64,000 bases of DNA from Massospora cicadina (Eukaryota; Entomophthoromycota; Entomophthoromycetes; Entomophthorales; Entomophthoraceae): the NCBI GenBank assembly GCA_022478985.1, contig JAKSZP010013342.1, positions 62,001 through 126,000 of the forward strand, in the 5' to 3' direction. Shown in pieces: positions 43,038-55,217 of the stretch. Numbering within the stretch: the first letter of the stretch is position 1; each line of letters begins with the position of its first letter. The translations under genes and the position numbers were made by a program. The notes below the pieces were generated by a model that was not told the origin of the DNA, ran no database searches, and saw nothing but the letters and a program-made list of their open reading frames with translations.

Positions 43038-44998
43038 GTGAGGAAACTACCAAGAAGGTTAGCTCAATGAATTATTACACATATCATTTGATGATTTATC
43101 AAAATGCTGACAACTATTTGCTGTGATTTTGTCAATTGCTTCAGCAATATTGTATCAACATGTATATCAAAATGAAACAGAGCACCTCACTTTCATTCAG
43201 TTGAACCAAGCCAAACTGTGTTTGTAGGAGTATATTCATTTACACAATGCAATCAGCACTGAAGGAGATGCAGCTAATATTAGTTGATTGACTATTCTAC
43301 CAGTGACATACATTAGCAGCCCACATCATATACGTGAATATGCGCAAGATGCAATGATATATATTTGTCATTACAGTCATCCAGATCTATTTATCACCTT
43401 TACATGCAATCCAAAATAGATAGAAATTATTCAACTGCTGCTCCCCCAGACAAATATCAAGTGATCAGTATGATATCACCACACATGTCTTCAAACAAAA
43501 AATCTGGTTGCTGATGAACTATATTGTTAAGCATCACATCTTTGGGGATGCTTGATGCTGAATGTATTTGATTGAATAGCAAAAATGAGGCTTGCCACAT
43601 TCACACATTCTTATTTGGTTAGTCAAAAGAATTTAACCAGACCAAATAGATAATATCATATGTGCTGAGATTCCAGATCCCAAAACTGATCCAGACCTGC
43701 ATGATATAATTATGAACATGATTCATGGACCACGTGGCACCATCAACCCCCAATCACCATGCATGGTCGATGGCAAGTGTTTCAAGCATTATCCATAAAA
43801 TTTGATGGTGGAGAATATCACTGGCAACAATGATTATCCACTGTATTGGTGTCAATCACCTAATGATAACAGTAAAACTATCACAAAGAAAGCAAAAGGA
43901 AATAATTTCATAGTTGACAACACTTGGATTGTTCTATATTTGTCACTTCTTTCCAAAATATTCAAGGTGTATTATAATATGGAGTATTGCAATTCAGTGA
44001 ATTCCATCAAATACATCTGCAAATATATTACAAAAGGCAGCAATATGGAAGTTTTTGGTATTCAAACTCCAAATACCAATGATGAAATCATGCACTATCA
44101 AGTTGGTCAATATATGAGCTGCAAGAGGTGATTTGGCATATATTCTCATTCCCCATTAATGAATATCATCCCACTGTTGTACATTTGGTGGTGCATCTGG
44201 AGAATGGTCAATGAGTTTATTTCAATGCATCAAATATTACTCAACATGCTGAAACACCTCCAACAACTATATTGACAACTTATTTTTTCAATTTACCAAA
44301 GCAATCTGTTTTCACGAATGTTGCTCTACTCTGATATACTATATTATTACACTTGGAATGCTTCATCAAAGAAATTTCAACATTGGAAGCAAGGTGATGC
44401 AGTTCCTGATCATCCAGATGTGCATTCTACTGATGCTATTGGTCACATTTACACAGTTCATCTGAAGAATGATAAATGCTTCTACTTGCAGTTGTTGCTG
44501 GTAAATGTTTGTAGGCTGACATCATTTGAATCACTTCAAACTGTCAATGGTGTAGTATGCCCAACATTTTGTGCTGCATATCAACAACTCAATTTGCTTG
44601 AAAATAATACTTATTGGGACATGACAATCACTGAAGCAATTGTTTCTGCATCTCCAAGTCATATATGTATATTATTTGCTATCATTATTTTGACATGCTT
44701 CCCATCATATCCACATGAACTGTGGAACAAGTACAAGGATGACATGTCAGAAGATATTCTACATCAAATTCGTGTCAGTTCAGGGAATCCTGATCTCGAG
44801 GTGAATGAGGAGATACATAACCAGGTTTTGATTTTGATCAAAGACTTGTGTTACCTCATGTGTGGCAGTTTGTTAGTAAAGTTAGAAATACCAATGCCAA
44901 ATCATGGTATGAATGATGCTTTCAATTGAGAATTGGAACGTGAATGTGAATACGATTGAGATGCATTGAATGAATTAGTTTGAACAAATGTACCACTG

Positions 44999-46363
44999 TT
45001 GAACCCCCAACAGAAGGAAGTGTACGATATGTTAATGAAGGCAATTGATGATGGAAATGGTGGCTTATTTTTCCTCAATGCGCCCAGTGGAACTGGGAAG
45101 ACATTTCTCATGTCATTGATTTTGGCCACTGTTTGTGCGAGATCTGAAATTGCTGTAGCAGTTGCTTCTGGGATAGCGGCCATGTTGCTAGAAGGATGCC
45201 TAATGGCTCATTCAGCATTGAAACTGCCATTAAACCTTCAAACGACTGAAAAACTGATATGCAACATTGTGAAACACTCAGCAATAGCCAAAGTTTTGGT
45301 AGCAAGTAAAATCATCATATGGGATGAATGCACAATGGCGCACAAACGCACATTGGAAGCACTCAATTGAATTATGAAAGATCTGCGCAATGACTCAAGA
45401 TGTTTTGGAGGCGCAATGATTCTACTGTCTGGTGATTTCCGCCAAACACTACCAGTCATTCCAAGATCTACCGCTGCCGATGAAATAAATGCTTGCCTCA
45501 AATCATTGACTCTGTGGCGCTATATGAAGAAACTTTAGCTGACGACAAACATGCAAATTGCATTGCTAAACAATTTATCTGCCAAAGATTTCTCCAAGAA
45601 ATTGCTGACTATCAGTAATGGCCATTTTCCTATTGACGAATCGAATGGATTGATTTTGTTGCCACCAAATTTTTGCAATTTCATCTCAACGAAGGACGAG
45701 CTCATCAACAAAGTGTTCCCGAACATCATTGCTAACCACAAAAATCACAATTGGTTGAGTGAACGAGCAATTCTCATGAAAAAGAACAAAGATGTGGATC
45801 ACTTAAACTTCACAATTTAAAATCAAATTGTTGGTCCACTGCATTCCTTAAAATCTATCGACACTGTAACAAACAAAGATGAAGCAACCAACTATCCAAC
45901 TGAATTTTTAAACTCATTGGATCTGCCTGGCTTGCCACTGCACAATTTACAACTGAAGGTTGGCTCGGTAGTCATCATGCTTCGAAATCTGAACCAACCA
46001 AAACTATGTAACGGAACGCGTTTGGTGGTGAGAAAACTCATGGGCAATGTGATTCACGCGACAATACTCAAAGGAAAGTTCAAAGGTGAGGAAGTTCTCA
46101 TTCTGAGAATTCCGATGATCCCAACCAATATGCCATTCAATTTTAAACGAATACAATTTCCGATTTGTCTTGCATTTGCCATGACGATCAACAAATCACA
46201 AGGCCAATCCTTGAGTGTTTGTGGCCTGAATCTAGAAAATAAATGTTTCTCTTACGGTCAATTGTACGTAGCATGTTCACTTGTTGTCAAACCATCCGCT
46301 TTGTTCGTTCTCACACCTGACAACAAAACAAAAAATGTCATATATCACAAGGTGCTTCAATGA
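44999..46363 (+). pseudogene. Helitron PIF1-family helicase part
   Basis: One frame spans the region, starting NPQQKEVYDMLM. It has Walker A APSGTGKTFL (about 45080-45107), Walker B IIWDEC near 45310, SGDFRQTLPVIP near 45430, and the late motifs VGSVVIMLRNLNQPKLCNGT (about 45960-46020) and FAMTINKSQGQSL (about 46168-46210). Stops at 45368 (TGA), 45536 (TAG) and 45818 (TAA) do not change phase. Each is one C-to-T step from CGA, CAG and CAA, the residues expected in relatives. The helicase unwinds DNA for rolling-circle transposition. Apart from these stops the domain is well conserved. Confidence 0.92.
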
Positions 46364-46656
46364 AGGGAATCGACCTGAGTGCAACCCATCCAGCAAATAG
46401 TTTAACAGAAAATAGTGCAACAATGCTACGCGAATCATTTTGATTCTCATCAATAAAGCAAATGCCTTGCTGCACGTGAATTACATTCATTTCAATGTAA
46501 TTAAAATACATTTCATTTGATTTTTGTACATTTATTGAACTTAATTCATTTTGAGTACTCATTTTATCTTAGTAAAAAACTGAATTTGATTCAGCTAATA
46601 AGTTAACACAACATTTATTGATTCTGAGTTGGTATGAAGTTCACCAGGTCAGCTAG

Positions 46657-47004
46657 TTTAAGATAGGTGACACTCTCACCTCTGAGCAGCACTTTCAAGT
46701 GGATGATTTAATTGAAGAGTATGCTGACATATTTTTCAGAAATTTTGGATGACTTTGGATGATAAAAGGTGTGCAGCGTAGAGTGCATACAGGTGACTCC
46801 CACCAAATATATGTTTGACCATTATAGAAATCCAAGGTTGAAGAAGCTCAGGTGGTAAAGGAGATGAAGAAACAATGGACTCCAGATTACTCAAGTCCTC
46901 AAAAAGTCAATGGGCACCACCATTGTTGCTTATATGGAACAAGAATGGGGGACATTGGGTGATAATGGACTACTGCCAGTTGAATGCTGTTACTTAAAAG
47001 ACAG
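46657..47004 (+). pseudogene. Reverse transcriptase of element C, N-terminal part
   Basis: After the Helitron the frame reads through LIEEYADIFF, then with shifts KSKVEEAQVVKEMKK near 46832 and a block near 46940 like the MDYxxLN motif of RT. It stops at 47004, where the 1.07-kb insertion begins. Confidence 0.75.
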
Positions 47005-48074
47005 TGTGAGATTTTAAGGATTAGCTCACTTATTAAGTATATTACTGTTTCAATGGTTGGGACGAATTTTGGCCAATTTATTCTTGATTATGCTATGTGT
47101 CTTATGGTATTTCCTAACTGTTTGGAAGCTTACAAAGATAAACAACAATACTGGACTCTTGTGGTCACTACTTGGGTAATTTTTCCTTCTCTAATCAGGA
47201 ACTCCCTTAGACACAGGTAATTATGACAAAGCTCCCTAAAAGCTTTTCTACACTTCTTAATATGAAGATCAAATTAATATAAGATGATATAAGACAAAAA
47301 TATAATTAAATGGAAAGATGATGATTTTATTTTAGGGCCAGGAGCTGATATTTTATACCTCTAGGGCATCTCATGGCTATACTAATTTATTAGATAAGTT
47401 TATTAAAACCATGCCAATCTGCTATAGATTATGGCAGTGGTTATTAAAATATCCCCAAGTTATGGCCCATGAATTAACTAAATTACAATTATTTTAGCCC
47501 AATTGGAGGCACTACTACTCCCATAATCAGGAAGATTTTAGGCTTAATATTAGCACCTAAGTGGTATATATTCTCCTTTCAACCAGCCTGATCATATTTC
47601 ATCATACAGCTGATGAAATACAATAAATGGGGAGAAAAACATATGGAATTCAAATTATGATGCACCCCTAATTTGGACATTGGAAGGCCTCTCATTAGTA
47701 CTAGGTATTCCCTATTTGGGACATCCATGTGCAAGTAATATTGTGCCAATTACAATGATTGATGTACATAAAAAATAGAATTCCTTAATCATAAATTCAT
47801 TAAATTTTAAAAATAAATTAGGATTGTGTCATAAATCCACTTGACTCACCCAAGTGGATCCTATAATCAGCCATATTGTAGTTATATCATAGCTATTATT
47901 AGCTATGATAATTTGGAATTTTTAAATGCAACCAAGGCAGTTTTGAGGTGAATTTGATTAAGAGATTATGTAGCTAAATTGGGAAGTATCAAAGGATCCA
48001 TCAATGGGAGTAATATATAGCATTGATGGCTTTCTCAAAGGGTTTATTTTTGAGTCAACCAGCATAATCTAACT
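47005..48074. mobile_element. 1.07-kb insertion in the RT of element C, probably a solo LTR
   Basis: RT coding sequence is broken exactly between two copies of GACAGT (47000-47005 and 48075-48080). After the second copy it reads DSYPLTQINDSLKLLAGSQF, the expected continuation. The insert starts TGTGAGATTTTAAGG and ends GCATAATCTAACT. The length, TG start and 5-6 bp duplication favour a solo LTR. The CT end instead of CA and the lack of a second copy in the window leave this open. Confidence 0.65.
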
Positions 48075-49207
48075 GACAGTTACCCACTAACGCAAATCAA
48101 TGATTCTCTAAAACTCTTAGCTGGTTCCCAATTCTTCTCTGCAATAGATCTCGCTAGTGGATACTGGCAGATCAAGCTTTCACTGCAGGATCAGGAGAAA
48201 TATAACCTATAGTAAGTGAAGGGTTATTTGAACCTACTTGAATGTCCCAAGAATTATACAAAGACTTGGTCACTTTCAAAAGGGCATAGGATGGCTTTTT
48301 AGGGGATTTGAAGATGTCTTGTATGTTAGTTTACTTAAATGACGTGACTGTGTTCTCTTGCACCTTTGACTAACAACTCACTCATCTTAAAGAAGTGTTT
48401 GAATGACTCTGCTCTGCTTTTTTAAAACTAAAAGCAGCCAAATTGTATTTTAAAGTGAAATAAAATTCCTTTTGCATAAAGTTACCAAGGAAAGGATCTA
48501 ATTATTTCCAAATAAAGTGATTAGAAAATGAATGACTTAACCATCTAGCTTATGCAATATTCGAGTTTATCTTGGGATGGTCAGTTTTAATTAATAATTT
48601 ATCTCCAATTTGTAAAGCTTGCTGAACTGTTGACATATCTGCTCCATAAAGATGTTCCATTCCAATTGGAAAAATTTCAAAAAGATTTTGACGTCCTAAG
48701 GAAAGCTCTTATGACTACCCCCTGTATAACATTCCAAATTTGTATAAACCGTTTATTCTTTTTCTAATGACGCTAATGATGTGGCTGATAGGCTATTTTG
48801 AAACAACTTGATGAAAATTAAGTTGATCATTTTGAAACTTAAGTAAGATATTAATTCAGGTGGAGATTAATTTCAGCATTAATGAGTGCAAATGCCTAGC
48901 TTTATTACTTTCTATTAAGAATTTTTACCCTTTCCTGTATGGGAACCATTTCACATTGGTTAAAGATCATACATCACAATAGTGGTTACAACATATAAAG
49001 GACCTGTAAATATGGATCATAAACTTTTCCCTTAAACTTCAAGCTTATGACTTCTTAATTGTTTATTGAATGTGGGTGCTATCCACCAAGATGCCAATTG
49101 ATATCTCATTTGCTTATACTAACCTTGTAAAATATGAATGATCTTGTGTATATGAAATTATAGGTTAATTAGAAGTATTGTTTCAAGAGACTCTGTATTA
49201 TAAGGCG
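48075..49207 (+). pseudogene. Reverse transcriptase (rest) and RNase H of element C
   Basis: The block FFSAIDLASGYWQIKLSLQD (about 48133-48192) and YLNDVTVFS (about 48332) are RT motifs; the catalytic YxDD reads YLND. RNase H follows with KPFILFSNDAND near 48748 and a degraded second half to about 49090. The frame is cut at 49207 by the LTR of chromovirus E, and integrase sequence appears on the far side at 55218. Confidence 0.8.
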
Positions 49208-50180
49208 TGCTGATAATATTTAGAGTAACATGAGGCACCAGGTGAGTGAACACTTAAAACTTAGCAGATTACTTTCAGTAAAGCCATAAATATTGACAGA
49301 TAGATAAGAAAATGGAAGCTGTAAATGCCAGCCAACAACGCCCTAAAGTTATAAATCATATTTGCAATGTGTCTGGCAGGAAAAACTAAATTCACAGATA
49401 AAGTTTAAAATTTTTTAGATCATTTTTATTGAAAATTATCAAAAAGGGTAGAAAACAGGAAAAAAGAGCAATAGCCAAACCTGTTGGGTTCTGCTGCCTT
49501 ATAAGCTCAAAAATGATTTGAAAACATGAACATTTTCACTCACCGTTCTGTAATATTTTGCAGTTTTTGATTGCACCAGGTTGGCATAAAGAAATTCTAT
49601 TCTGCTGGATTAATTACAGACTGGCCAGCTGACTCACGCTAAAATTTTATCACCAACTTCCCCTTCTACCGTGATTTTGCTTAGTAGATCAGCATTGCAA
49701 CATCCAGTGGGTGACTGGGTGTGCCCACAGCTAGGCCACATATGGATGGTCCCATTGGTTGGGAATGGGTTTTTTGTGCTAATACCTATTAGGGATGGGC
49801 CCGTGCTTTTTGACAAAGAGTCATAGCAGATGGAAAGACCCAAAACTGAAACCAATTTAATCAATTTATTTTTAGTATATCTCAATTTATTAATATAAGC
49901 AGAAATAATCTGCCAGAAGCACTTACTGGGGGGAAGGATCACTACCAACCCCTGCTGGTAGAAACCTCTAGTGGCCGCCACTTGCACACACACCCTGAAT
50001 TATTTGAAAGTATTTATGAGTGGTTAATATAAAGAAAAATGACGTGAATTAAAGGATTATTACGTCATCCTAAACTCATCTACCACATGGGCTACATCAC
50101 CCAGGGTAGTGAGGGAGACAGCCACTGACTTCTTCCCCTTCTTGGTCTAAAAAATATATTTTGCTCCTGATTCAGCCACA
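49208..50180 (-). repeat. 3' LTR of chromovirus E (973 bp)
   Basis: On the plus strand it runs from TGCTGATAATATT to TTCAGCCACA and aligns with 54183-55217. A reverse-strand AATAAAAA poly(A) signal lies near 49428. The site of micro-insertion 4 is empty here and reads TTTTTGACAAAGAGTCATAGCAGATGG near 49808. Confidence 0.88.
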
Positions 50181-50680
50181 GCGGTTGCTTCGTAGACTTA
50201 TATTACACTTCCCTTTACAGGTTGGGGCACTTCGCCATAAGCTTGAGCCAGCATAGCATTATTATGTGCCTTAGGGTGTTTAATCACCAGATGGATGCAA
50301 CCTACTGGGTTGTGTGGGGAGCGTCTGGATGAACTATGTGGAAGACCTCCCCCAACTTGTGACAATTCACACAATTGCGAGCACTTACACAATTGTTCTT
50401 ATATGAGGGGAAAACATATCATGCCACCAAGTACTACACCTAGAGACGCAATTGTTGAGCTTTTAAAATAGCATCCACTTCCATTTCCACCTCATCCTCA
50501 ATCACCACTGTCTTAGGATCCATGAGCAGCGTTCCTTTAAATGAGCACAGCTGGGAAACATGAAAAACGGGATGCTGTTTCCAATGAGCAGGGAAAGCCA
50601 TCTGAATAACCACATTACCAAGATCCTCCTCGACCATATGAGTACCTAATCATTTACTTGAAAAATTATGCATGACACCT
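50181..50680 (-). pseudogene. Integrase end and chromodomain of chromovirus E
   Basis: The frame at 50637-50440 has HPVFHVSQLCSFKG, a conserved junction before the chromodomain, and then MEVDAILKAQQLRL. It continues after TAG and TAG as YLVA-stop-YVFPSYKNNCVSARN down to about 50350. This is a chromodomain: the stop (TGA) and the Cys in NNC occupy the two conserved tryptophan positions, each one base from TGG. It would therefore lack the aromatic cage. Confidence 0.75.
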
Positions 50681-50899
50681 TCATCTATAGGAGATGCATA
50701 TTGAGCATAACCAAGGAACCCACCATGATCTCATGGGCAGAAAGCTGCTTCCAATCCCTTAACTGCTTGTAATCAATGATGGCTTTAATTAGATTTTCCT
50801 GGACTAGGGATTGGGTGCTTCAAATCAGCTGCACATGGTTCATCGCCGCAGGGACCTATGGACTAAGGCACAGCCTGGTGAAAAGGTGGAGTTATATCA

Positions 50900-51660
50900 T
50901 AATGTGGCCTAATAATGTGAAATCTCAGTAGACACGTGGGAGGCATTATAAATGAAAATTGTGCATGTGGAGGGTCATCCGCTTATGTATCATGTGTGGC
51001 GGATGCATAACACTAGAGATAATGCCTAAGAATCTTGTTGACCTGCTTCATTTTTTCATCAGACTGAGGATAGTATGTGATGGAACAGCATAACTTAACT
51101 TTTGAGACTTCTGATAGGACTTTTCAAAAGCATTCCAAATACTGCAGCCTCCATTCACTTACAGTTTCCAGTGGCAACTTAAACATTGAGATGACATGCC
51201 ACACAAAGTGCCGTGTGGTTTCATCAGAGGTGATAGATGAGGAGAAGGGAATAAACAAAGTGACTATGGTAAAGCGGTCCACATAATCATGATTGCATTA
51301 AACCCATTAAAACAGAGAAAGCTCAACAATGAATTTACAGATACTAAGGTCCACGGACCTTATCCTGATGCTGGGGATGGAGAAGTCCATTATGGCCTTA
51401 ATGATCAGTTTTTGCTCATGTGCATGTTACGCAACTTGCAAAATATTCCAAAATATCCTACGAATTCCCAGCAAGCTGTATGTCCACGTCACCTAGTCAA
51501 GGCATCTTTTATTACCTGGATGACCCATTTCTGGAGGATCAAAGCGCACCTGAATCATCTTATCTCATAGTAAGGGTTTAACCCACACTAGGGATTCAAA
51601 AAAACTGCATACCCCCACCGAATAATGAGCCCGCTGATGCGCTGGTTGTCCCAGCTGTGC
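50900..51660 (-). pseudogene. Integrase core remnant of chromovirus E
   Basis: A minus-strand segment near 51300-51090 reads FNAIMIMWTALP then SLCLFPSPHLSPLMKPHGTL, corresponding to the D-containing strand after which Gypsy integrases usually read VDRFTK, and the helix that follows. The catalytic residues cannot be confirmed because of shifts and stops. Confidence 0.5.
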
Positions 51661-51999
51661 AATCAGGTCCAATCACTCCATGCAGGCCATTTGACCAACA
51701 ATACCTGAGCAACTAAAGGAACGTTCAGATACATCTCACCACCAAAATTGCAGGAGGAACATTATCTATAATTTTGGCTGGTGGAATTACCATAGCTATC
51801 TCTTGACCATACTCCTGCGTCATACTTAAAGATAGGTTGTGACTAAACAAGTCTGAAAGAACATTTATATAACCTTTGACAAGTTAATATATAAAAATAA
51901 AGCTGCAGAGGGAACAATATGCCTGATCCTGGAAATGCGTCAGCTTCTGAAGTTTTCAGAATTCTATGAGGGATTTATGGTCCATCTGCATGGTCACTT

Positions 52000-52960
52000 C
52001 ATGTTGCATGCCTTGTAGGAGGTATCACCAATGTGTAATTGACAACGTCACAGCGGCCAACTCCCTATCATAAATGTCCCAGGACTGTTTAGATAAAGCG
52101 AACTTATGCGAAAAAAATGCAATGGGTAATCCAATACATCCTCTTCTGAAGCAATACTGCACCTATGGCACCCAATGATGCGTTGAACACCATGATAAAG
52201 GGCTTATCAGGGTCAGCATGTTTGATAATGGGCGGTGCCACAAACTCTTCCTTGATGGTGTCAAACGCCTGGTGGCATTCCGCCATCCATCAGAACAGAA
52301 AATTCTTTCCCATCAGAGAATGCATCAGCGAGGACAACTGTGAGAGGGCAGGGAGAATTCCTTCAAAAAGATGATGATGACTAGGAATTTCTATAACTGT
52401 TTTGGGTGGTAGGGGTGGGCCACAAGAGAATAGCCTCAAGTTCTCTGAGAGGAATTGCATACCCATCTTTCAGGACCAAGTTGCTTAGGAAGGTAACCAC
52501 ATCCTTGAAAAACTTGCACCTAGAGAGTTACTCATAGAGTTCAGCCTTGTTCAACGCAGCCAACCCTGCCTCCAGGTCCTTCTCATGCTACTCAAGAGTT
52601 GAGAAATGCATGAGGACACTGTCAATATATGCAACTGAACAAAAGAATCAAAGGTCACCCACACATTGTTGATCATCTGCTGGAATGTGGCTGGGGCGTT
52701 TTTCAAGCTGAGTGGCAATAAACTGAAGTGCATTGTTCCTCTCCTGATAAAATTTCCACAAGCCACTTTTGACCTTCTGCCACCTAAGTATGATTTAATG
52801 CTTTCATTAGATTGTGCTTTAAAAACAACCGATTTTTGCAATCGCCTGGCTAATCATCTTCTCAAGAGGAAGGGGTAAGGATAGTGATTGGTATGCTATT
52901 AAGATGCTTATAGACCATACAGGGTTCAAGGTGCCATTGGTTATCTGATAATACACTATA
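52000..52960 (-). pseudogene. Reverse transcriptase and RNase H remnants of chromovirus E
   Basis: RT: LPLSLKNAPATFQQMINNVW near 52720-52660, then YIDS (about 52618-52632) where YxDD is expected. RNase H: HADPDKPFIMVFNASLGAIG near 52225-52170, in which the usual DAS reads NAS. Frameshifts separate the blocks. Each catalytic change alone would inactivate the enzyme. Confidence 0.78.
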
Positions 52961-53299
52961 GGATAAGTGATTAGCGAGGTGGCCTTAAACACCCAGCCCT
53001 TTGTAAGAATGTCATTTAATCACACCTCCAGGGCCTTGTCTTCCTGTTTGGTTTTAGGGTATAGGGGCAGTTGATGTTGATTACATTTACCATCAAGTGG
53101 AAGTCTAGCTCATGCTTGGAATGGCAAGGAAGATGGTTGGTTTTTTTCTCAATCTAAAATATCCTGAAACCAGGATAAGTTAGGGGGAAATCCGTGAATA
53201 TCATTTAAGGGACGTATTGAAGAAATTGACCTTACTGCACCCACTGAAGAGAAAGTATTATAAACAGAATCTCAATCCCATGTGGAAATTCTCAAATGA

Positions 53300-53770
53300 C
53301 AAAGTTTTGAGAACCATTTAAATAAAAACTGTTGCCGCCACCACCAAACAACCCCAACAATTGGGGAATAAATTTGTCACCACAGTAAACTGATTGCAGA
53401 ACTAAAACCCGTGTACCAAAAATGGTACCAGGCGCCGCACTGGGTGCAAGTCATCAAAGCTGACGACATAATTAAAACTGAGGACCCTACATCTAAATTG
53501 AGAACCAACCCCTGATTAACCTGCAAACTCATAAAGTTCTTATAGGCTCCTGTGTCAATAAGAGCCTCAATGGAGGCCACATGAGCTCCCAACTGGATCT
53601 TGACTTGAAATAGAATTTAATACTGATCTTGTTTCTTAGTCAAGATGCAAGGCACACTTGGAAGAGAAATGATGTCCACTGAACCATCTAATGGACTATC
53701 CGCGGGAACAGAGGGAGGTTCTGCCACTGTCTGAACATATTTTAAACTCCACCACTTCTACCAGGGACAA
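53300..53770 (-). pseudogene. Protease remnant of chromovirus E
   Basis: The minus-strand frame 53592-53377 reads ASIEALIDTGAYKNFMS, an intact aspartic protease active-site motif, followed by VNQGLVLNLDVG. The neighbouring frames towards 53770 are too decayed to name. The position after the 5' LTR and before RT fits pol order. Confidence 0.72.
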
Positions 53771-54182
53771 CCGGGGCACCAGTTGATTCATGTACATCTG
53801 CTCCCCAAAATGGCAGCATCAAACATGAGCATACAAACATCAAAAACCAAGAAGTTAGATAAGGGCAGATCCACTGCTGCATGAAAAGACCATATGATCA
53901 CGCTTTCCACCCAATCCTTACCGCCTCCTCAAGGAAAAGGGAAAACCCAAGGTCTTCCTCCACTTGACCCAGGGATAAGCCCTACTGGAATCTGGGTCAA
54001 GGAAGATGTTTGGTTCCCAGAATAGATGATGCAATCTGCTGAACGGGCCCACCTCTCAGCATACACCACCCTAACTAATAGTCATACCTTCCATTCATAT
54101 AGCCAGTCCCTTGCAGCACCCCACTCATAGGGCATGATGGAGAAGGATGAAAATGTAGGTCACTCTATTATGTCATGGAGCG

Positions 54183-55217
54183 TGTTGATAATAATTAGAC
54201 GGGCCTGATTATCTGGGTGAGTGAACACCCAAAAACCCAGCCAGAATACCTTCAATACAGCCTTCTATATTGATGAATGGATAAGAAAAGTACAGCCTAA
54301 AGCACCACCAACAACCCCCAAAGCGAAATTCATAGGTGTAATGTGTTTAGTAGAAGGTTAAATTCACAGATAAAAGTTGAATCACTTTTGAAGATTGTTT
54401 TTATTGGAATCTTTCAAAAGGGTAGAAAATAGTAAAAATGGGGCAACAGCGGAACCTGTTTGGTTCTTCTGCCTTATAAGCTCATACAAAAATTTGGGAC
54501 CTGAACAATTGCACTCGCTGATGGTAATAATTTTGCTATTTTTAATTGTGCTGGATGAACATCTTATAAATTCTATTTTCCCAGATTGAACTGGCCTGTC
54601 CAGCTGACTCAAACTTAAACTTTTCCACTAATTTTCCCCTTCAAATGTGGTTTTGCTTAATAGATCAGTGTCACTTTTCTGGCAGGAGAATGAGTGCGCC
54701 CACAGACAGACCACATATGGTTGGTCCCACTGGGTCAGGAAAGGGTTGTTGCACCCACACTTATCAGAGACAGACTTACAATTTTTGATGACAAAGAGCC
54801 ACAGTGGAAGATCGGTGTATCCCCCCTTTAGGTTGGGACCTCCTAGTGCTAAAAAAAAGCCACAGTGGATGGGAATTTCCTTGTCTAAAACAAATTGATT
54901 TAATTTATTTTTGGCAGATTTCAATTAAATATTGATAGAACTTTAACTGCCTGAAACCAATCGCCAGGGGAAAGGATCACTAACAATCCTTTTTGGCAGA
55001 AACCTCTGGTTGCCGCCACTTCTCCATACACCCTGGATTCTTTATAATAACTTATGGGTGGTTGTCATAGGGTAAAACGACGCGACCTTCAAGGGGCACG
55101 CCATTACTACTTCTTTATCTACCACATGGGGTAAATCACCCAGTGTGATGAGAGGGACAGATTCCAGATTCTTCCCCTTTATTGGTCCAAAATGGAAATT
55201 CTCCCAATTCAGATGCA
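54183..55217 (-). repeat. 5' LTR of chromovirus E (1035 bp, with a 61-bp gain)
   Basis: It runs from TGTTGATAATAATTAG to TTCAGATGCA and aligns with 49208-50180. A 49-bp insert plus 12-bp duplication at 54809-54869 accounts for the excess: 1035 minus 61 is 974, against 973 for the partner. Confidence 0.88.
54809..54857 (+). mobile_element. Micro-insertion 4: 49 bp in the 5' LTR of E
   Basis: The insert lies between 12-bp copies of AGCCACAGTGGA (54797-54808 and 54858-54869). It contains GATCGGTGTATCCCCCC, GGTTGGGACC and ends CTAGTGCTAAAAAAA. It is the longest copy of the micro-insertion family and shares the GGTTGGGACC...CTAGT.CTAAAAAA end with micro-insertion 1. The partner LTR is the empty site. 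Confidence 0.9.

Larger units (their letters stand above)
41797..44929 (+). pseudogene. Helitron Rep (HUH endonuclease) part
   Basis: The start MPRARRSNLSQRSRNAIR at 41797 opens an Arg/Gln-rich N-terminus. A zinc-binding string CDHCGALKFAGEMPGLCC (42157-42210) follows. The HUH motif is legible as GLPHSHILIW with the two histidines at 43598 and 43604. The two catalytic tyrosines are in KYICKYITKG at 44012 and 44024. The block from 44318 to 44929 (YYTWNASSKKFQHWKQGDAV) leads to the helicase. Rep nicks and joins DNA during rolling-circle transposition. Two short introns are apparent. At least ten stops are present, many at CGA-type arginine positions. Confidence 0.88.
40956..46656 (+). mobile_element. 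Helitron, 5.7 kb, both termini present
   Basis: The 5' end is TCTATATATATAAAAC with host A before it. The 3' end is CCAGGTCAGCTAG with host T after it. This is the TC...CTAG in A^T pattern of Helitrons, and the termini match those of the animal group whose 5' end reads TCTATATATATAAAA. No target duplication is expected or seen. The interior has a two-part Rep and a PIF1-type helicase in the standard order. The coding frames are decayed by point mutations, but the overall structure is complete. It lies inside element C. Confidence 0.93.
49208..55217 (-). mobile_element. Chromovirus E: chromodomain Gypsy element, minus strand (6.0 kb)
   Basis: Direct LTRs (49208-50180 and 54183-55217) bracket a 4.0-kb interior read on the minus strand: protease near 53590-53380, RT near 52960-52380, RNase H near 52290-52000, integrase near 51560-50900, and a chromodomain near 50495-50350. 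The element sits in the RNase H-integrase interval of element C, which continues on both sides. A clear target duplication is not visible (AGGCG left, GAGGT right). All domains carry stops or shifts. Confidence 0.87.
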
